Of a DNA stretch of 64,000 nucleotides, positions 25,485 through 35,949 are shown piece by piece. The translations under genes were made by a program, and so were the position numbers. The DNA is taken from the NCBI GenBank assembly GCA_902464965.1, contig CABQLI010000003.1, positions 1 through 64,000 on the forward strand, read 5' to 3'. Numbering within the stretch: the first letter of the stretch is position 1; each line of letters begins with the position of its first letter. A model generated the notes under the pieces. The model made no database searches, was not told the origin of the DNA, and worked only from the letters and a program-made list of their open reading frames with translations. The DNA comes from an uncultured Collinsella sp. GTDB lineage: Bacteria > Actinomycetota > Coriobacteriia > Coriobacteriales > Coriobacteriaceae.

Positions 25485-26768
25485 CTAACTTGCGTTAACA
25501 AACTGGTCTTTTGCGATTTTCCTATCTACATCAATAAGTAAGACCCAAAGAACCAATTCAGAGAGAAGGGGTGCAAGGCAGGCACCGTCACCATGAAATA
25601 AATAAATTAGAACTAGATTTGAAAGCACAGTAAAAACAACTGATATATTAAAGCAGCGGCTGTATTCTTTATCATGGCCGCTCGCAAGCAATGTTTGAAT
25701 GCCAAGAAAGTTGTTATTGATGGAAACAACAACCCATGCCAATAGCGGATAGATCCAATAAAAGAAATTTGCATACTCATCGCCAAAAGCGATGGCAATC
25801 ACTGGTTTGGCTAATATAGCTATGAGAAGAGCGGCGAACAAAAACGGAGGGAAGACCCACTTTCTTGTACGTCGCACGAAAGCCTTGCCATCACCATAAG
25901 AGCTTACAATCCGCTGACTTGAAATTGGGTAAAGAACCTGGCTAATTGGAGACCAGGCAAGCAACATAACTGTGGGTATTTTTTGTATAGCAGCATAAAT
26001 ACCAGTCTCATAACTTGAAGCAAAAAAACCCAGGAACGTAAGGCCGATTGCGCCGAATACCTTAGAGCTTAGCTGGGTAGTAAAAACAAACCATCCGCTT
26101 TTAAGCTCGCTGAGCACTTCAGGTATAGTTACTCGAACATAACGAATATTGAACTTTCTCCAGGCGATAACGTTGCTTAAGAGACTAACAACAATCGGAG
26201 TAATCGAGTAAAGAATGCAGTAGACAAACAAATCATTGTTACTTTTCACTAATGCAAAAATAAGCAGAACAGAGATGGTTCGCCCGATAATATTTGAAAT
26301 AGAAACGAATCGCATGCACTGCATCCCCTGGAATAGCCAGTTCAGTTGGAAGCAGTACCCAATCATCGTAGCTGTAAGGATAGCAAGACAAACACACTGG
26401 TCAACTTGACTGTAGTTAAATAATGTATAGACAATCGTGAGTACTATGCACGGAAGCATAAGTATGAGACGCGAAGCCAAGACGCGAGAATAGAGCCCCC
26501 TAAGAGACTCTTCAGAGTTCTCCTGAAGGGCTACCTTTCGAGTAGCAGACATCCCGAATCCATACTCGACAATTACCTGATAATAGCCCTGAAGATTCAA
26601 TGAAATTGAGAATAGTCCATACTGCGAAGGACCAAGAATTCGCGTGATGTATGGAAGTGTAACTAAAGGAATGACCGTATTAAAAATTTGCAATAAATAG
26701 AGCCACATCCCATTATGAAGCGCCTTCTTACCGGCAAGCCTCTTAACGGGTTCAATAAATCTTCCCAC
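25485..26768 (-). CDS. wzx: Oligosaccharide flippase (Wzx, MOP superfamily)
   Basis: 427 residues with 12 or so hydrophobic helices; the N-terminal VTLPYITRILGPSQYGLFS is the classic MATE/Wzx start. It would flip lipid-linked repeat units from the inside to the outside of the membrane. GTG start at 26768. Located next to the Wzy-like gene, as in Wzx/Wzy-dependent capsule loci. Confidence 0.9.
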   Translation of the reverse strand: MGRFIEPVKRLAGKKALHNGMWLYLLQIFNTVIPLVTLPYITRILGPSQYGLFSISLNLQGYYQVIVEYGFGMSATRKVALQENSEESLRGLYSRVLASRLILMLPCIVLTIVYTLFNYSQVDQCVCLAILTATMIGYCFQLNWLFQGMQCMRFVSISNIIGRTISVLLIFALVKSNNDLFVYCILYSITPIVVSLLSNVIAWRKFNIRYVRVTIPEVLSELKSGWFVFTTQLSSKVFGAIGLTFLGFFASSYETGIYAAIQKIPTVMLLAWSPISQVLYPISSQRIVSSYGDGKAFVRRTRKWVFPPFLFAALLIAILAKPVIAIAFGDEYANFFYWIYPLLAWVVVSINNNFLGIQTLLASGHDKEYSRCFNISVVFTVLSNLVLIYLFHGDGACLAPLLSELVLWVLLIDVDRKIAKDQFVNAS

Positions 26769-26863
26769 TTAGAATCCAATCGTTGTTATAAAACGAATGC
26801 AGCAAATACTGAAAAGAAAAAATGCATTTAAAGAAATGAACTGTCACATCAAGACAGAAAAGC

Positions 26864-28195
26864 TCACTTGAAACTTACGTCAGAGAAATCACGCTCGACC
26901 GACAATGCTCCTACTGGTTCTTTCTTTTGAGCGCATCCATACGCATACGAGAAAAGCGCTAGATAAAAAGGAACATCGAAAGCTCTCTGGCCGTCAAAGA
27001 TATTCATCGCAAGACAGGAAAGAAGAGCATAGGATACGGCAGAAATTACCAGAACGGCCGTTCCTCGTGAATTACCATCTTTTAAGATTCGAAAAGAGGA
27101 GCCAATGGCTAGATAAACGAAATAACCGTAGGTCCAAAAAGCGAGAAGGCCGAATCTGAAGAACTCTCCAAGTATGCCAATATCTTCAAGCCAATAAACA
27201 TGGTTTACGCCATACGTCATCATAGCTGCAGCCTGCGAATTGCTTGAAGTAAGAAGTCCAAGGCCAAGCACGCTGCAATTATTGGTTACTAAATTCCAAT
27301 AGTGCAAAATATTATCAATTCGAACTTGTGTCGACTGGCTCATAACCGAATTGGTTGTAGAGAAAGTATCGAAGAAGGCCTGAGAATAATTACTAGTGAC
27401 GACAAGAATTATCACAATAATTATTACCGTGCGCTGCAACAAGCCAATGCCTGACCTATGGCTTACAAAGAAGAGTCCAAAAACACAAGCGGCAATCACG
27501 GACAACATCTGATAGCGGTACGCAGAAACGAATAGCGTGAAAAACACCAATCCAGCAAGAATTAAAATTTGAAGAATGCAAGCCCTGCGTTCAACAATGA
27601 AGCACATGGCAACAGCAAGAAGAATCCCAATGAGAAACCCAGCATTAACCCTTTGCAAACCACCTCTAAACCAGTCCTCATACTCAAAGAGAAGTCGTTC
27701 GAACACAAGCTTTCCGCTGTAGTTGTAGCAATACCAAGAAATGGCTTTGCAAATCAAAATCCCAACAACGAGCACTGCAACGACTTTAAGTAATCTGAGA
27801 GGACCGCCATCCCTCTTGAAGATAAAGATAAGAGGGTATGCAAAAAAAATGTAGCTATAGGGGGTAATCACTCTCAATATAGTGTCAAGCGAATAATCAT
27901 AAAAGGCAGCAGTCCAAAGTGTAGTAAATACAACAATCGGAATGTAGCCAGCGAGATAGCGTCTTAACTTAGCGAAATAGGGCTTGAGCTCCTCATCGCC
28001 TTCTGCGGTAATGGAAACGTAGATAGCCATAACAAAACCAAGCAAAACCACGATGTAGCGAATGACATTATTGCCGAGTACCTCATTTTTAGTTAAAAGT
28101 GGATATCCGAGCATAAGGAAAGTGCTTAGCACAACCCCAGCACGAATCCAGCTAACCGAAACCCTATTTTCTTGGATATCTGCAAAAGAGCCCAT
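26864..28195 (-). CDS. wzy: O-antigen/capsule polymerase (Wzy-like)
   Basis: 443 residues, ATG at 28195 with AAGG 6 bases upstream; the frame continues upstream only as overlap with the next gene. About ten membrane helices with a large loop, and no soluble domain. Sequence similarity among Wzy proteins is low, so the call rests on topology, size and place between flippase and glycosyltransferases. It would join flipped repeat units into polymer. Confidence 0.75.
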   Translation of the reverse strand: MGSFADIQENRVSVSWIRAGVVLSTFLMLGYPLLTKNEVLGNNVIRYIVVLLGFVMAIYVSITAEGDEELKPYFAKLRRYLAGYIPIVVFTTLWTAAFYDYSLDTILRVITPYSYIFFAYPLIFIFKRDGGPLRLLKVVAVLVVGILICKAISWYCYNYSGKLVFERLLFEYEDWFRGGLQRVNAGFLIGILLAVAMCFIVERRACILQILILAGLVFFTLFVSAYRYQMLSVIAACVFGLFFVSHRSGIGLLQRTVIIIVIILVVTSNYSQAFFDTFSTTNSVMSQSTQVRIDNILHYWNLVTNNCSVLGLGLLTSSNSQAAAMMTYGVNHVYWLEDIGILGEFFRFGLLAFWTYGYFVYLAIGSSFRILKDGNSRGTAVLVISAVSYALLSCLAMNIFDGQRAFDVPFYLALFSYAYGCAQKKEPVGALSVERDFSDVSFK

Positions 28196-28241
28196 GAAAC
28201 GCCTTGACCTCTCAGTGAATAAGAAGGGGAGAGAATTATCG

Positions 28242-29390
28242 CTATCCCAGAATGTCGGCAACGATGGAATCCAAATCGGTTTCATCACAAAACGCTTTGC
28301 AACCCGAAGCCATTTCATCATGTCGGGCATCAACATATAGCAATTTTTCGCTGATACTAGATGGTTCAAGGCTCTCACAGCAAACCCCGATGTTGTATTT
28401 CTCAAATGGAATCCGCAGTCCAAGGACATCAGTCCCGACCATAGGAACCCCGAAACCGGCATACTCATAGATTTTATTGGGGGCACAATAAAGCACATTT
28501 AATGGCGAGATAACCTTACTCTTATAGTTCGAGATATAAGGTAATAATCCAATGTATGCATACTGTAGGAAATGAAGGTGACTAGGAGGATTGAAGAATC
28601 CAAGATAAACCACCTGCTGATGAGCGCTCAGAAAAGCATCAAAAACTTCCTGCTGTCCTTCTGGTACTTTACCGAGCACATAAAGAGCAAAGTCCTCCCC
28701 CATCATCTCGACAGCCTCAGCAAAAGGTCCGAGGTTCCTATCGACGCTCATTACGCCGAGATACATGACGATTTTTCTATCCTCCTGCCTAAGCCTGTCG
28801 AGCAGGAATGAAATTTGGTCATCAGCGTATCCAGGGTCCAATGAATACGGCTTGTTCGGCAAAACTTTGGGAACCTGGGGAAGGTTCCACATAACTTGCT
28901 GGATATAAGCCCTATTCTGCTCAGGAACTACAACTTTCCATGCTTTACGTGCATAGCTGGGCAAGTCAAACTTCAGGAATCTTGCGCCGCTAAATAACGG
29001 GAAAGACTCTTCCAGTTCCATAAGTTGTAAAACATGTTTTTTGCCATCAAGTGCCGTGCTCAAAGCGCGTACAGTCGAATCTGTGGTGGTCCAAACAACA
29101 TCGTCATCTGAGTAGAAACTATCTAAAGCGTCCTTATACATCCTGCCAATGCATAGCCTACGCTTAACCCTACCTATAGGATCTGAGCTGTCGCTTAGCG
29201 GGATATCTTTAACGAAGATCCCGTCATGGTCAAGAATGCGCGAGGGAATTCTGTCAGTGTTGCCGGCAATAAGAACGACATTGCGATGATTCGAAAGCAA
29301 ATTTTCCAGCAAATTAAGCACAGGGGGATAGAACATCACATTGCCGTAATGCACAACTATTATCTTGTTGCTAGCGTTAAAACGAGCCAT
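28242..29390 (-). CDS. Glycosyltransferase, GT-B fold
   Basis: 382 residues, ATG 29390 after GAGAGGACATA. Rossmann-like N-terminus KIIVVHYGNV; the C-terminal half has VMYLGVMSVDRNL, LYVLGKVPEG and the donor-site PNKIYEYAGFGVPMVGTD, typical of GT4-like enzymes. Sugar specificity cannot be read. Interior, AT-richer part of the capsule operon. Confidence 0.8.
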   Translation of the reverse strand: MARFNASNKIIVVHYGNVMFYPPVLNLLENLLSNHRNVVLIAGNTDRIPSRILDHDGIFVKDIPLSDSSDPIGRVKRRLCIGRMYKDALDSFYSDDDVVWTTTDSTVRALSTALDGKKHVLQLMELEESFPLFSGARFLKFDLPSYARKAWKVVVPEQNRAYIQQVMWNLPQVPKVLPNKPYSLDPGYADDQISFLLDRLRQEDRKIVMYLGVMSVDRNLGPFAEAVEMMGEDFALYVLGKVPEGQQEVFDAFLSAHQQVVYLGFFNPPSHLHFLQYAYIGLLPYISNYKSKVISPLNVLYCAPNKIYEYAGFGVPMVGTDVLGLRIPFEKYNIGVCCESLEPSSISEKLLYVDARHDEMASGCKAFCDETDLDSIVADILG

Positions 29391-29399
29391 TATGTCCTC

Positions 29400-30341
29400 T
29401 CAGTTGTCTTTTCGCCCTCGAGCAATGCACGCCATTTTCGGACTGAAGGCAAATAAGGCGGCCTTCAGTTTGTAGTTTGCCGTTCGGGCATGCTGCAGCG
29501 GAAAGAATCTTTCAACCCTAAAGTCCTCTGCACTCAAGAGGTCTCCGGTATAGACGCCGAACATATATTGGGCAGCGATATTGTCGTGGAAAGCCGACGA
29601 ACTAGCAGTGGCGGGATTGCTTCGACTGTACTTTTCAAGCACCTTTGCTACCTTAACCCTGTCGGCACCTCGCCTCACCTTCAGCTTTGGATTCCTCGTT
29701 ATTGATGCGGCATTAGAAATCCTATAATTATAGAAACAGTGTTCATCGTCGAAGACGGACTTAGCATTAGCCAGTAAAATCGGGGTCCAGATTTCATCTT
29801 CATGGAGCAGACCGGGTTCAAAGCGTAAATCAGCACGGTTGATAAGTTCATGACTTGTTATGTAGTATGGGGCGCATGACCTTACATTTGCCCCATATAG
29901 CGATTTATTATAAAAAGTAGGACCGTCCAGAACAGCACCGTGCAGGTCGAGATAAGCGCGGGACTGCCATTTAGCGCCGGAATCATCAAAATGGTATGCG
30001 TAGCCAGCGATAACCTCTGCACCAGTTTTATTAATAATCGACTGAAAGCGTTCAAGTGAGTCTGGCTCGATAGTATCATCGCTATCGAGAAACAGAATAT
30101 AGTCACCTTTCGCACGAGACAACCCGTAGTTTCTTGTTGCAGATAGCCCCTCGTTCTTCTTCGAGAAAACGCTAATCCTCTCGTCCCCCAAGAAACTCTT
30201 GCATATCTCAAGAGACCCATCAGTAGAGCCATCGTTAACGAGAAGGAGCTCCCAAGACTCACACGTTTGATTTATTACGGACTCGATGCACTCGCGTACA
30301 TACTTCTCCGCGTTATATACAGGCACGATTATGCTAAACAT
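29400..30341 (-). CDS. Glycosyltransferase family 2
   Basis: About 313 residues from ATG 30341 (a TTG at 30353 is alternative). SIIVPVYNAEKYVRECIESV, LLVNDGSTDGS and FLDSDDTIEPDSL are the GT2 N-terminus with the DXD metal site; LHEDEIWTP is the later acidic motif. GT-A fold, inverting transfer to a lipid-linked sugar. Interior of the capsule operon. Confidence 0.9.
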   Translation of the reverse strand: MFSIIVPVYNAEKYVRECIESVINQTCESWELLLVNDGSTDGSLEICKSFLGDERISVFSKKNEGLSATRNYGLSRAKGDYILFLDSDDTIEPDSLERFQSIINKTGAEVIAGYAYHFDDSGAKWQSRAYLDLHGAVLDGPTFYNKSLYGANVRSCAPYYITSHELINRADLRFEPGLLHEDEIWTPILLANAKSVFDDEHCFYNYRISNAASITRNPKLKVRRGADRVKVAKVLEKYSRSNPATASSSAFHDNIAAQYMFGVYTGDLLSAEDFRVERFFPLQHARTANYKLKAALFAFSPKMACIARGRKDN

Positions 30342-30386
30342 TTTTACCGCCAAGTCCTCATTGCTTTGTGCTCTGAACCAAAATCT

Positions 30387-31553
30387 TTATTTGCGCAAAT
30401 CAAGAATGGATTCGTAGGCGCTCGCGTATCTCAGAGCGACATCATCCCAAAGATAAGAATTATTGATCTTTTGAGAAGCCGCCCTGCCCATTGCAGTCGT
30501 ATCATCGAGTTCGAACAAATGAGCCGTAATCGCTTGCGCCCATTTAGTGCAATCAAAATCTTGCATAACAAGACCGTCAACGCCGTCATCTATGACGTCA
30601 AGAGGGCCGGCAGCAGCATAGGTAATAACCGGTATTCCGAAATACATTGCCTCCAAGAGCACCATTCCGAAAATCTCATAACGCGTGGGAAGGACAAACA
30701 TGTCACATTGCCGGTAAAGCGCCGGTAGTTCATTTTGCGAAAGGGAGTCGATGAAAAAGACGTCCCTGATTCCTTTTTCCTGCACATAGGAATGTACTTC
30801 GTCAAGCATCTCTCCTTTGCCGACATACACAAGGGCGACATTCTGATTAATGGCCTTAACATCAGCATAAACATCCATCAAAAAGATGGGCTTCCTTCTC
30901 GACTCTACCTTGCCGATATAAAGTAATATTTTTTTGTCTGCGCTAATTCCGAGCTCATTCCTATAATCTCTGTTAATCGGGTTTTGAAAGTTACTTAGCT
31001 CAAGTCCAACAGGAATAATTTTTGCCCAAGGAAAACCCTTTGAAACAAGGTAATCACGGGCAGACGTAGTCTTGGCAAGACAGTATTTGGTATTGTTTCT
31101 CAGTTCTCGTAGAAACGTGCGATCGAATACGCACTGGATAATTTTCTTATACGCCTCTTTGTAGTTTTCATACATGCCCTGCCAAAGAATGAACTTAATC
31201 TGACGCTTCTTGCAATAACGGCTGACTAGCACCGTCGTTATCTGACTGTCGTCAAGCGCTTGAATAAGGTCATAGCATTCCGCATCCAGAATACCCTTTA
31301 AATCACGATAATATCCCTGCTGTCCAGGTATCTTTTTCCCTGCAAGCCAAAACACAACAACTCGAGGACTGTCCTGGACTATCTCTTGATAAGTCGCTCC
31401 TGTATCGCTGATAAGAAAAACGCCAACCTCAGCACCGTATTCAGATAGACGTTTGGCGAGTCCTATCTCTTGGATATTGTACTGGCTCTTAGAAACTGCG
31501 GATGAAGCAGACCTGATTAGTGCAATCTTCTTACCTTGAAGTGTAGGTTTCAT
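30387..31553 (-). CDS. Glycosyltransferase family 4
   Basis: 388 residues, ATG 31553, one base after the stop of the radical SAM gene. ILLYIGKVESRRKPIFLMD and the EX7E-type PTRYEIFGMVLLEAMYFGIPVI near the C-terminus identify a retaining GT4. The start was chosen because upstream in-frame codons lie inside the radical SAM gene. Sugar donor unknown. Confidence 0.9.
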   Translation of the reverse strand: MKPTLQGKKIALIRSASSAVSKSQYNIQEIGLAKRLSEYGAEVGVFLISDTGATYQEIVQDSPRVVVFWLAGKKIPGQQGYYRDLKGILDAECYDLIQALDDSQITTVLVSRYCKKRQIKFILWQGMYENYKEAYKKIIQCVFDRTFLRELRNNTKYCLAKTTSARDYLVSKGFPWAKIIPVGLELSNFQNPINRDYRNELGISADKKILLYIGKVESRRKPIFLMDVYADVKAINQNVALVYVGKGEMLDEVHSYVQEKGIRDVFFIDSLSQNELPALYRQCDMFVLPTRYEIFGMVLLEAMYFGIPVITYAAAGPLDVIDDGVDGLVMQDFDCTKWAQAITAHLFELDDTTAMGRAASQKINNSYLWDDVALRYASAYESILDLRK

Positions 31554-31554
31554 A

Positions 31555-32700
31555 TTACATCGCCTCATGCGTCTCGTATACGTGCGCATCGGCCTTGGAC
31601 GCCTCGGACAGGCCGTCGTTGATCTTGGCACACAGGTCGCAGGTGGAGCAGGAGTCGAGCTGCTTCTTGGTGACGCGGCCCTCCTCATAATCACGAACGA
31701 CCTTGAGCTCGTGCATGTCGTAGGGCCTCTTGGTGAACAGCGCCTTCACCTTGTGCTTGAGTACCCACCAGCCGGGCTTCCAGATGTACTTGTGCATGGC
31801 CGGGCTCACCGAGCCGATCATCCAGCAGTTGCGGTCGCAGTGGCGGACCTTCGCGCGGACCCTCTCGGCCTGGTCGGAGTTCCAGAGCTCGTCCCAGGAC
31901 TCCTCGTTGAGGTTGCCCATGACCTCTTTGTCCTTGGTGCCGTTGCAGGGCATGACGTCGCCGTAGGGGTCGATGAAGAAGGTGTCGAACGCCATGTCGC
32001 ACGGCAGCAGACGGGGCTGGCCGTAGATGTAGTTGATGAGGCCGTGGTTGAAGTAGGCGCGGAACCACTTCTTGGGGCTGCTGGACCTGAGAAGCTCGTT
32101 GACCAGGTCCTCGAAGTTCTTGGCCACCATGGGTCGGTCGTGGATGATGTTCTTGGCCTCTACGAAGTAGAAGCTGTTGTGAAGCGACGCCGTGGCGAAC
32201 TCCATGCCCAGCTCGTCGGAGATCTTGTAGAGGGGGACCAGGTCGGGCGCGTTGAGGTCCTGCACCGTCATGCCGAAACCGACGTCGGGGTGCTTGAGCT
32301 CGACGAGCTTCTTGAGCGTAGCGTAGCCTCGGTTGTAGCCGTTATCCAGGCCGCGGATCTTGTCGTTGGTCTGCTGCAGGCCCTCGATGGAGATGCGGAT
32401 GCCGACGTTGGGGAACTCCTCGCACAGGTCGATGATGCGGTCGGTGAAGAAGCCGTTCGTGGAGATCACGATGCGGTCGGACTTCTTGTAGAGCTCGCGC
32501 ACGATGTCCTTGAGGTCCTGGCGGATGAAGGGCTCGCCGCCGGTGATGTTGGTGAAGTACATCTTGGGGAGCTTCTTGATCGTCTCGATGGAGAGCTCCT
32601 CCTCCGGGCGGCTTGGAGCCTTGTAGCGGTTGCACATGGTGCAGCGCGCGTTGCAGCGGTAGGTGACGATGACGGTACCGTTGAGTTTCTTTTCGGTCAT
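31555..32700 (-). CDS. Radical SAM/SPASM protein in the capsule operon
   Basis: 381 residues. CNARCTMC (CX3CX2C, about residues 17-24) binds the SAM 4Fe-4S cluster; GGEP follows. The C-terminal CNGTKD...CDRNCWM and CSTCDLC cysteines are SPASM-like auxiliary cluster ligands. Such enzymes modify sugars or peptides by radical chemistry. GC-rich like the host, it separates AT-rich interior genes from GC-rich ones. The substrate is unknown. Confidence 0.85.
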   Translation of the reverse strand: MTEKKLNGTVIVTYRCNARCTMCNRYKAPSRPEEELSIETIKKLPKMYFTNITGGEPFIRQDLKDIVRELYKKSDRIVISTNGFFTDRIIDLCEEFPNVGIRISIEGLQQTNDKIRGLDNGYNRGYATLKKLVELKHPDVGFGMTVQDLNAPDLVPLYKISDELGMEFATASLHNSFYFVEAKNIIHDRPMVAKNFEDLVNELLRSSSPKKWFRAYFNHGLINYIYGQPRLLPCDMAFDTFFIDPYGDVMPCNGTKDKEVMGNLNEESWDELWNSDQAERVRAKVRHCDRNCWMIGSVSPAMHKYIWKPGWWVLKHKVKALFTKRPYDMHELKVVRDYEEGRVTKKQLDSCSTCDLCAKINDGLSEASKADAHVYETHEAM

Positions 32701-32718
32701 CTATTTAACCTTTCAAGA

Positions 32719-33834
32719 TCAAGTGGAATACAATTCGAGGGTCCGTTCGACGACGGAGTCCCAGTTGTAGGTTTTCTCGACGTGTGCCTTGGCGGCGGCG
32801 CCGAGAACTCTCCCGTGGTCGCTGTCAGCGAGCAGGTCTCGCAGCGCGGCCCGCAGGGAATCGGCACTGCCCTTATCGAAAGTTACGCCGTTGCCCGCAA
32901 GGACATCTGCGCACTCTGGGATATCGCTCGTCACGCAGCAGCGGCCGTAGGCCATGGCCTCCAGCAGGCTCATTGGCATTCCCTCCACGTCGGAAGGCAG
33001 CACGTAGGCATAGCAGTTGGAGTACAGCTCCTCCAGGGGCTCGCCGTTGACGAATCCGGTGAAGAGGACACGTGGGTCGCCCTGCGCAGCCACACGCAGC
33101 GACGTCTCGTACTCGGATGTGTCCGAACCGCCGCCAGCGATGACGAGCCTCTTCTCCGTATCGAGCTCCTTGAAGGCTTCGATCAAGAGCTCGGGACGCT
33201 TCTCGGGGACGAGCCTGCCCAGGTACAGCAGGTATGAGCCCGCATCGAGCCCCCATTTATCCTTTATCTGCTTAACCGGCCTATATTGCTTTGGCTCGAT
33301 ACCGTTGGGGATGAACGTCGTCGTGCGGCCATAGACGTCCTGAAAGTAGGACTGGGCGGACTTGGACAGGACGACGAGGCCGTCGGCCTTGGTGGCAGCC
33401 GCCCTTTCCCCCATCTTGATGTAGGTGCTCGCAAGCCTGCCCCACTTGGCGCGCTGCCAGTCCAGGCCGTGGATGGTGGCGACGGTCCGGATGCCGGCAA
33501 GCTTCGCCAGCGGAAGGGGTACACAGGGGCCCTCGGCGTGGTAGTGGATCACATCGGGGCGGTCCTTAATTGCGGCCCTGGTGGCAAAGTATGATGACGA
33601 AAGGGCAGCGAGGCCTTTTTTGTCGATTGTCTTAACCGGCACGACGTGCACGCCGTCGATGACGCGCCCGCGGCAATCCGCGGCGCAGCCGGTCATGACA
33701 TCGCTGCCCGAACGGTCGTAGCAGGTCACCTCGTGGCCAAGCTCAACCATTCGGCGGGCCAACTCAGTTACCACGACCTCTACACCACCCTCTCGAGAGC
33801 CGTAGCGCTTATGTCCAATCATCGCTATGCGCAA
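32719..33834 (-). CDS. Glycosyltransferase family 4
   Basis: 371 residues from a TTG at 33834, one base after the ugd stop. RIAMIGHKRYGSREGGVEVVV is a GT4 start with a Gly-rich loop, and YLLYLGRLVPEKRPELLIEA plus PSDVEGMPMSLLEAMAYGR (EX7E) complete the family. Probable rhamnosyl- or glucosyltransferase; specificity not readable. Confidence 0.9.
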   Translation of the reverse strand: MRIAMIGHKRYGSREGGVEVVVTELARRMVELGHEVTCYDRSGSDVMTGCAADCRGRVIDGVHVVPVKTIDKKGLAALSSSYFATRAAIKDRPDVIHYHAEGPCVPLPLAKLAGIRTVATIHGLDWQRAKWGRLASTYIKMGERAAATKADGLVVLSKSAQSYFQDVYGRTTTFIPNGIEPKQYRPVKQIKDKWGLDAGSYLLYLGRLVPEKRPELLIEAFKELDTEKRLVIAGGGSDTSEYETSLRVAAQGDPRVLFTGFVNGEPLEELYSNCYAYVLPSDVEGMPMSLLEAMAYGRCCVTSDIPECADVLAGNGVTFDKGSADSLRAALRDLLADSDHGRVLGAAAKAHVEKTYNWDSVVERTLELYST

Positions 33835-33835
33835 G

Positions 33836-35095
33836 TTAATCTCTTTTGAACAAATCTCGCGTATACACATTTTCCGCCACGTCCGCGAGCTCGTCGCTCC
33901 AGCGGTTGGCGACGATCACGTCGCAGCCGGCCTTGAAGGCCTCCAGGTCGTGGGTCACCTCGGAGCCGAAGAACTCCGCCGCGTCCAGCGTGGGCTCGTA
34001 GACCACCACGGGCACGCCCTTGGCCTTCACGCGCTTCATGACGCCCTGGATGGAGCTCGCGCGGAAGTTGTCGGAGTTGGACTTCATCGTCAGGCGGTAC
34101 ACGCCCACGACCGGCTTCTCCTTGCCGTCGTACACGCGGTCCCACACCATCTTCAGCACCTCGTCGGCGACGAAGTCCTTGCGCGTGCGGTTGGCGTCCA
34201 CGATGGCCTCGATCAGGTTCTGCGGCACATCCTTGTAGTTGGCCAGCAGCTGCTTTGTGTCCTTGGGCAGGCAGTAGCCGCCGTAGCCGAAGCTGGGGTT
34301 GTTGTAGTGCGATCCGATGCGCGGCTCCAGGCACACGCCGTCGATGACGTCGCGGGTGTTGAGGCCGCGGACCTCGCAGTAGGTGTCGAGCTCGTTGAAG
34401 TAGGCGACGCGGAGGGCCAGGTAGGTGTTGGCGAACAGCTTCACGGCCTCGGCCTCGGTGGTGCCCAGCACGAGCTCGGGGATGCCCTTCGAGCCGTCGG
34501 CGTTGACTCGCTCGAGCTCTGCGGGGTCGGCGCCCTGCGCGAGCAGGCCGGCGAACTTCTCGGCGGCTATAACGGCTTCAGTGTCATCCTTTGGCGCGCC
34601 GACCACGATGCGGCTGGGGTGCAGGTTGTCGTAGAGCGCCTTGCTCTCTCGCAAGAACTCGGGGCTGAAGAAGATCTTGCTGTCGCCTAGCCTCTCGCGA
34701 AGGCCCGCGGTGTAGCCGACGGGAATCGTCGATTTGATGACGATCCAGGCGTCCGGGTTAACCGAGCGCACGGCAGCGATGGCGGCCTCGACGGAGCTCG
34801 TGTCGAAGAAGTTCCTATCGCTGTCGTAGTTGGTGGGCGTGGCGATGACGGCGTAGTCGGCGCCGGTGTAGGCCTCGGCCACGTCGACGGTGGCGTGCAG
34901 GTCGAGCTCGCGCTCCCCCGCCTTGGCCTCCGCCAGGAAGCGCTCGATCTCGTCGTCCTGGATGGGCGACACATAGTTGTTGATCTTCTCGACCTTCTCG
35001 GGCACGATGTCCAGCGCGTGTACCTCGTTGTGCTGCGATAACAGGACGGCGAGGGACAGTCCGACGTAGCCGGTTCCGGCGACGGCAATCTTCAT
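33836..35095 (-). CDS. ugd: UDP-glucose 6-dehydrogenase
   Basis: 419 residues, ATG 35095 with GGAGAAG upstream. [19 protein letters not shown] gives the NAD site; [16 protein letters not shown] carries the catalytic Cys; the central and C-terminal UDP-binding regions are present. It oxidises UDP-glucose to UDP-glucuronate for capsule. GC-rich, conserved edge of the cluster. Confidence 0.93.
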   Translation of the reverse strand: MKIAVAGTGYVGLSLAVLLSQHNEVHALDIVPEKVEKINNYVSPIQDDEIERFLAEAKAGERELDLHATVDVAEAYTGADYAVIATPTNYDSDRNFFDTSSVEAAIAAVRSVNPDAWIVIKSTIPVGYTAGLRERLGDSKIFFSPEFLRESKALYDNLHPSRIVVGAPKDDTEAVIAAEKFAGLLAQGADPAELERVNADGSKGIPELVLGTTEAEAVKLFANTYLALRVAYFNELDTYCEVRGLNTRDVIDGVCLEPRIGSHYNNPSFGYGGYCLPKDTKQLLANYKDVPQNLIEAIVDANRTRKDFVADEVLKMVWDRVYDGKEKPVVGVYRLTMKSNSDNFRASSIQGVMKRVKAKGVPVVVYEPTLDAAEFFGSEVTHDLEAFKAGCDVIVANRWSDELADVAENVYTRDLFKRD

Positions 35096-35133
35096 TTTCT
35101 TCTCCGATTCGAATCGGGTATTAAAGTTAGGCA

Positions 35134-35895
35134 TTAGTACGCATCGCTCCCGTTGAAGACCTCCAGAACCGTGAGGAGGACGATCTTGAGGTCCATGACG
35201 ATTCCGCGTTTGGCTATGTATTCGAGGTCCCGACGGACCATGCCGTCGAAACCGGTGGAATTGCGCTCCGTAACCTGCCAGAGTCCCGTGATGCCTGGCT
35301 TCACTGCTAGCCTCTGCAGGTCGTACTCGGTGTACTCCGCGACCTCGTTAGGCAGCGGCGGACGGGGCCCAACGACGCTCATCTGGCCCAGGAACACGTT
35401 AAGGAACTGTGGGAACTCGTCGATGGAGTGCTTGCGGATGAACTTCCCGATCTTGGTGACGCGCGGGTCCTCCTTCATCTTGAACATGGCGCCGGCGATC
35501 TCGTTTTGCTCCCTGAGCTCGGAGAGACGCTTGTCGGCGTCCTTGTACATGCTGCGGAACTTCCACATGCGGAAGGTGGACAGGCTGCCGTCACGGTGGG
35601 TCTGACCCACGCGGATCTGGCTGTAGAAGGGGTTGCCTTCGCTCTCCAGGCGGATGGCAGCGGCGAGAATTAGGCTGGGGATCGCGATGGCGACAAGGGC
35701 GGCACCGCTGAAAACGATGTCGAACGCGCGCTTCACGGCCCTATAGACAAGGCGCGAGCGATCCCAGTCCATGATGGATTGCATGGCCTTGTAGCGGCCG
35801 GCGCCCTCGCGCCGGTCCATAGCCTGAGCAATCAACGCTGCGCCCGCTGGCGCATCCGTTGCATATTGAGTTTTTTCCGACACGTTCTCTTCCAA
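35134..35895 (-). CDS. Priming sugar-phosphate transferase (WbaP/WcaJ type)
   Basis: About 253 residues from TTG 35895, or 249 from GTG 35883, which has the better ribosome site (GGAAGAG). A membrane segment around residues 57-80 ([18 protein letters not shown]) is followed by the catalytic domain: [27 protein letters not shown] and [14 protein letters not shown]. It moves a sugar-1-phosphate to undecaprenyl phosphate, the first step of repeat-unit synthesis. It lacks the four extra N-terminal helices of full-length WbaP. It follows loaP. Confidence 0.92.
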   Translation of the reverse strand: MEENVSEKTQYATDAPAGAALIAQAMDRREGAGRYKAMQSIMDWDRSRLVYRAVKRAFDIVFSGAALVAIAIPSLILAAAIRLESEGNPFYSQIRVGQTHRDGSLSTFRMWKFRSMYKDADKRLSELREQNEIAGAMFKMKEDPRVTKIGKFIRKHSIDEFPQFLNVFLGQMSVVGPRPPLPNEVAEYTEYDLQRLAVKPGITGLWQVTERNSTGFDGMVRRDLEYIAKRGIVMDLKIVLLTVLEVFNGSDAY

Positions 35896-35949
35896 TTCTT
35901 CGTCCCCAGGTCGGAGATCCTCCCTGTTCTGTTTAGCGACCGCTTGCAG

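Noticed and set aside
31567..33237. 556-codon open frame on plus, opposite the radical SAM gene and a glycosyltransferase
   Set aside because: Antisense shadow spanning two genes; composition is artefactual.
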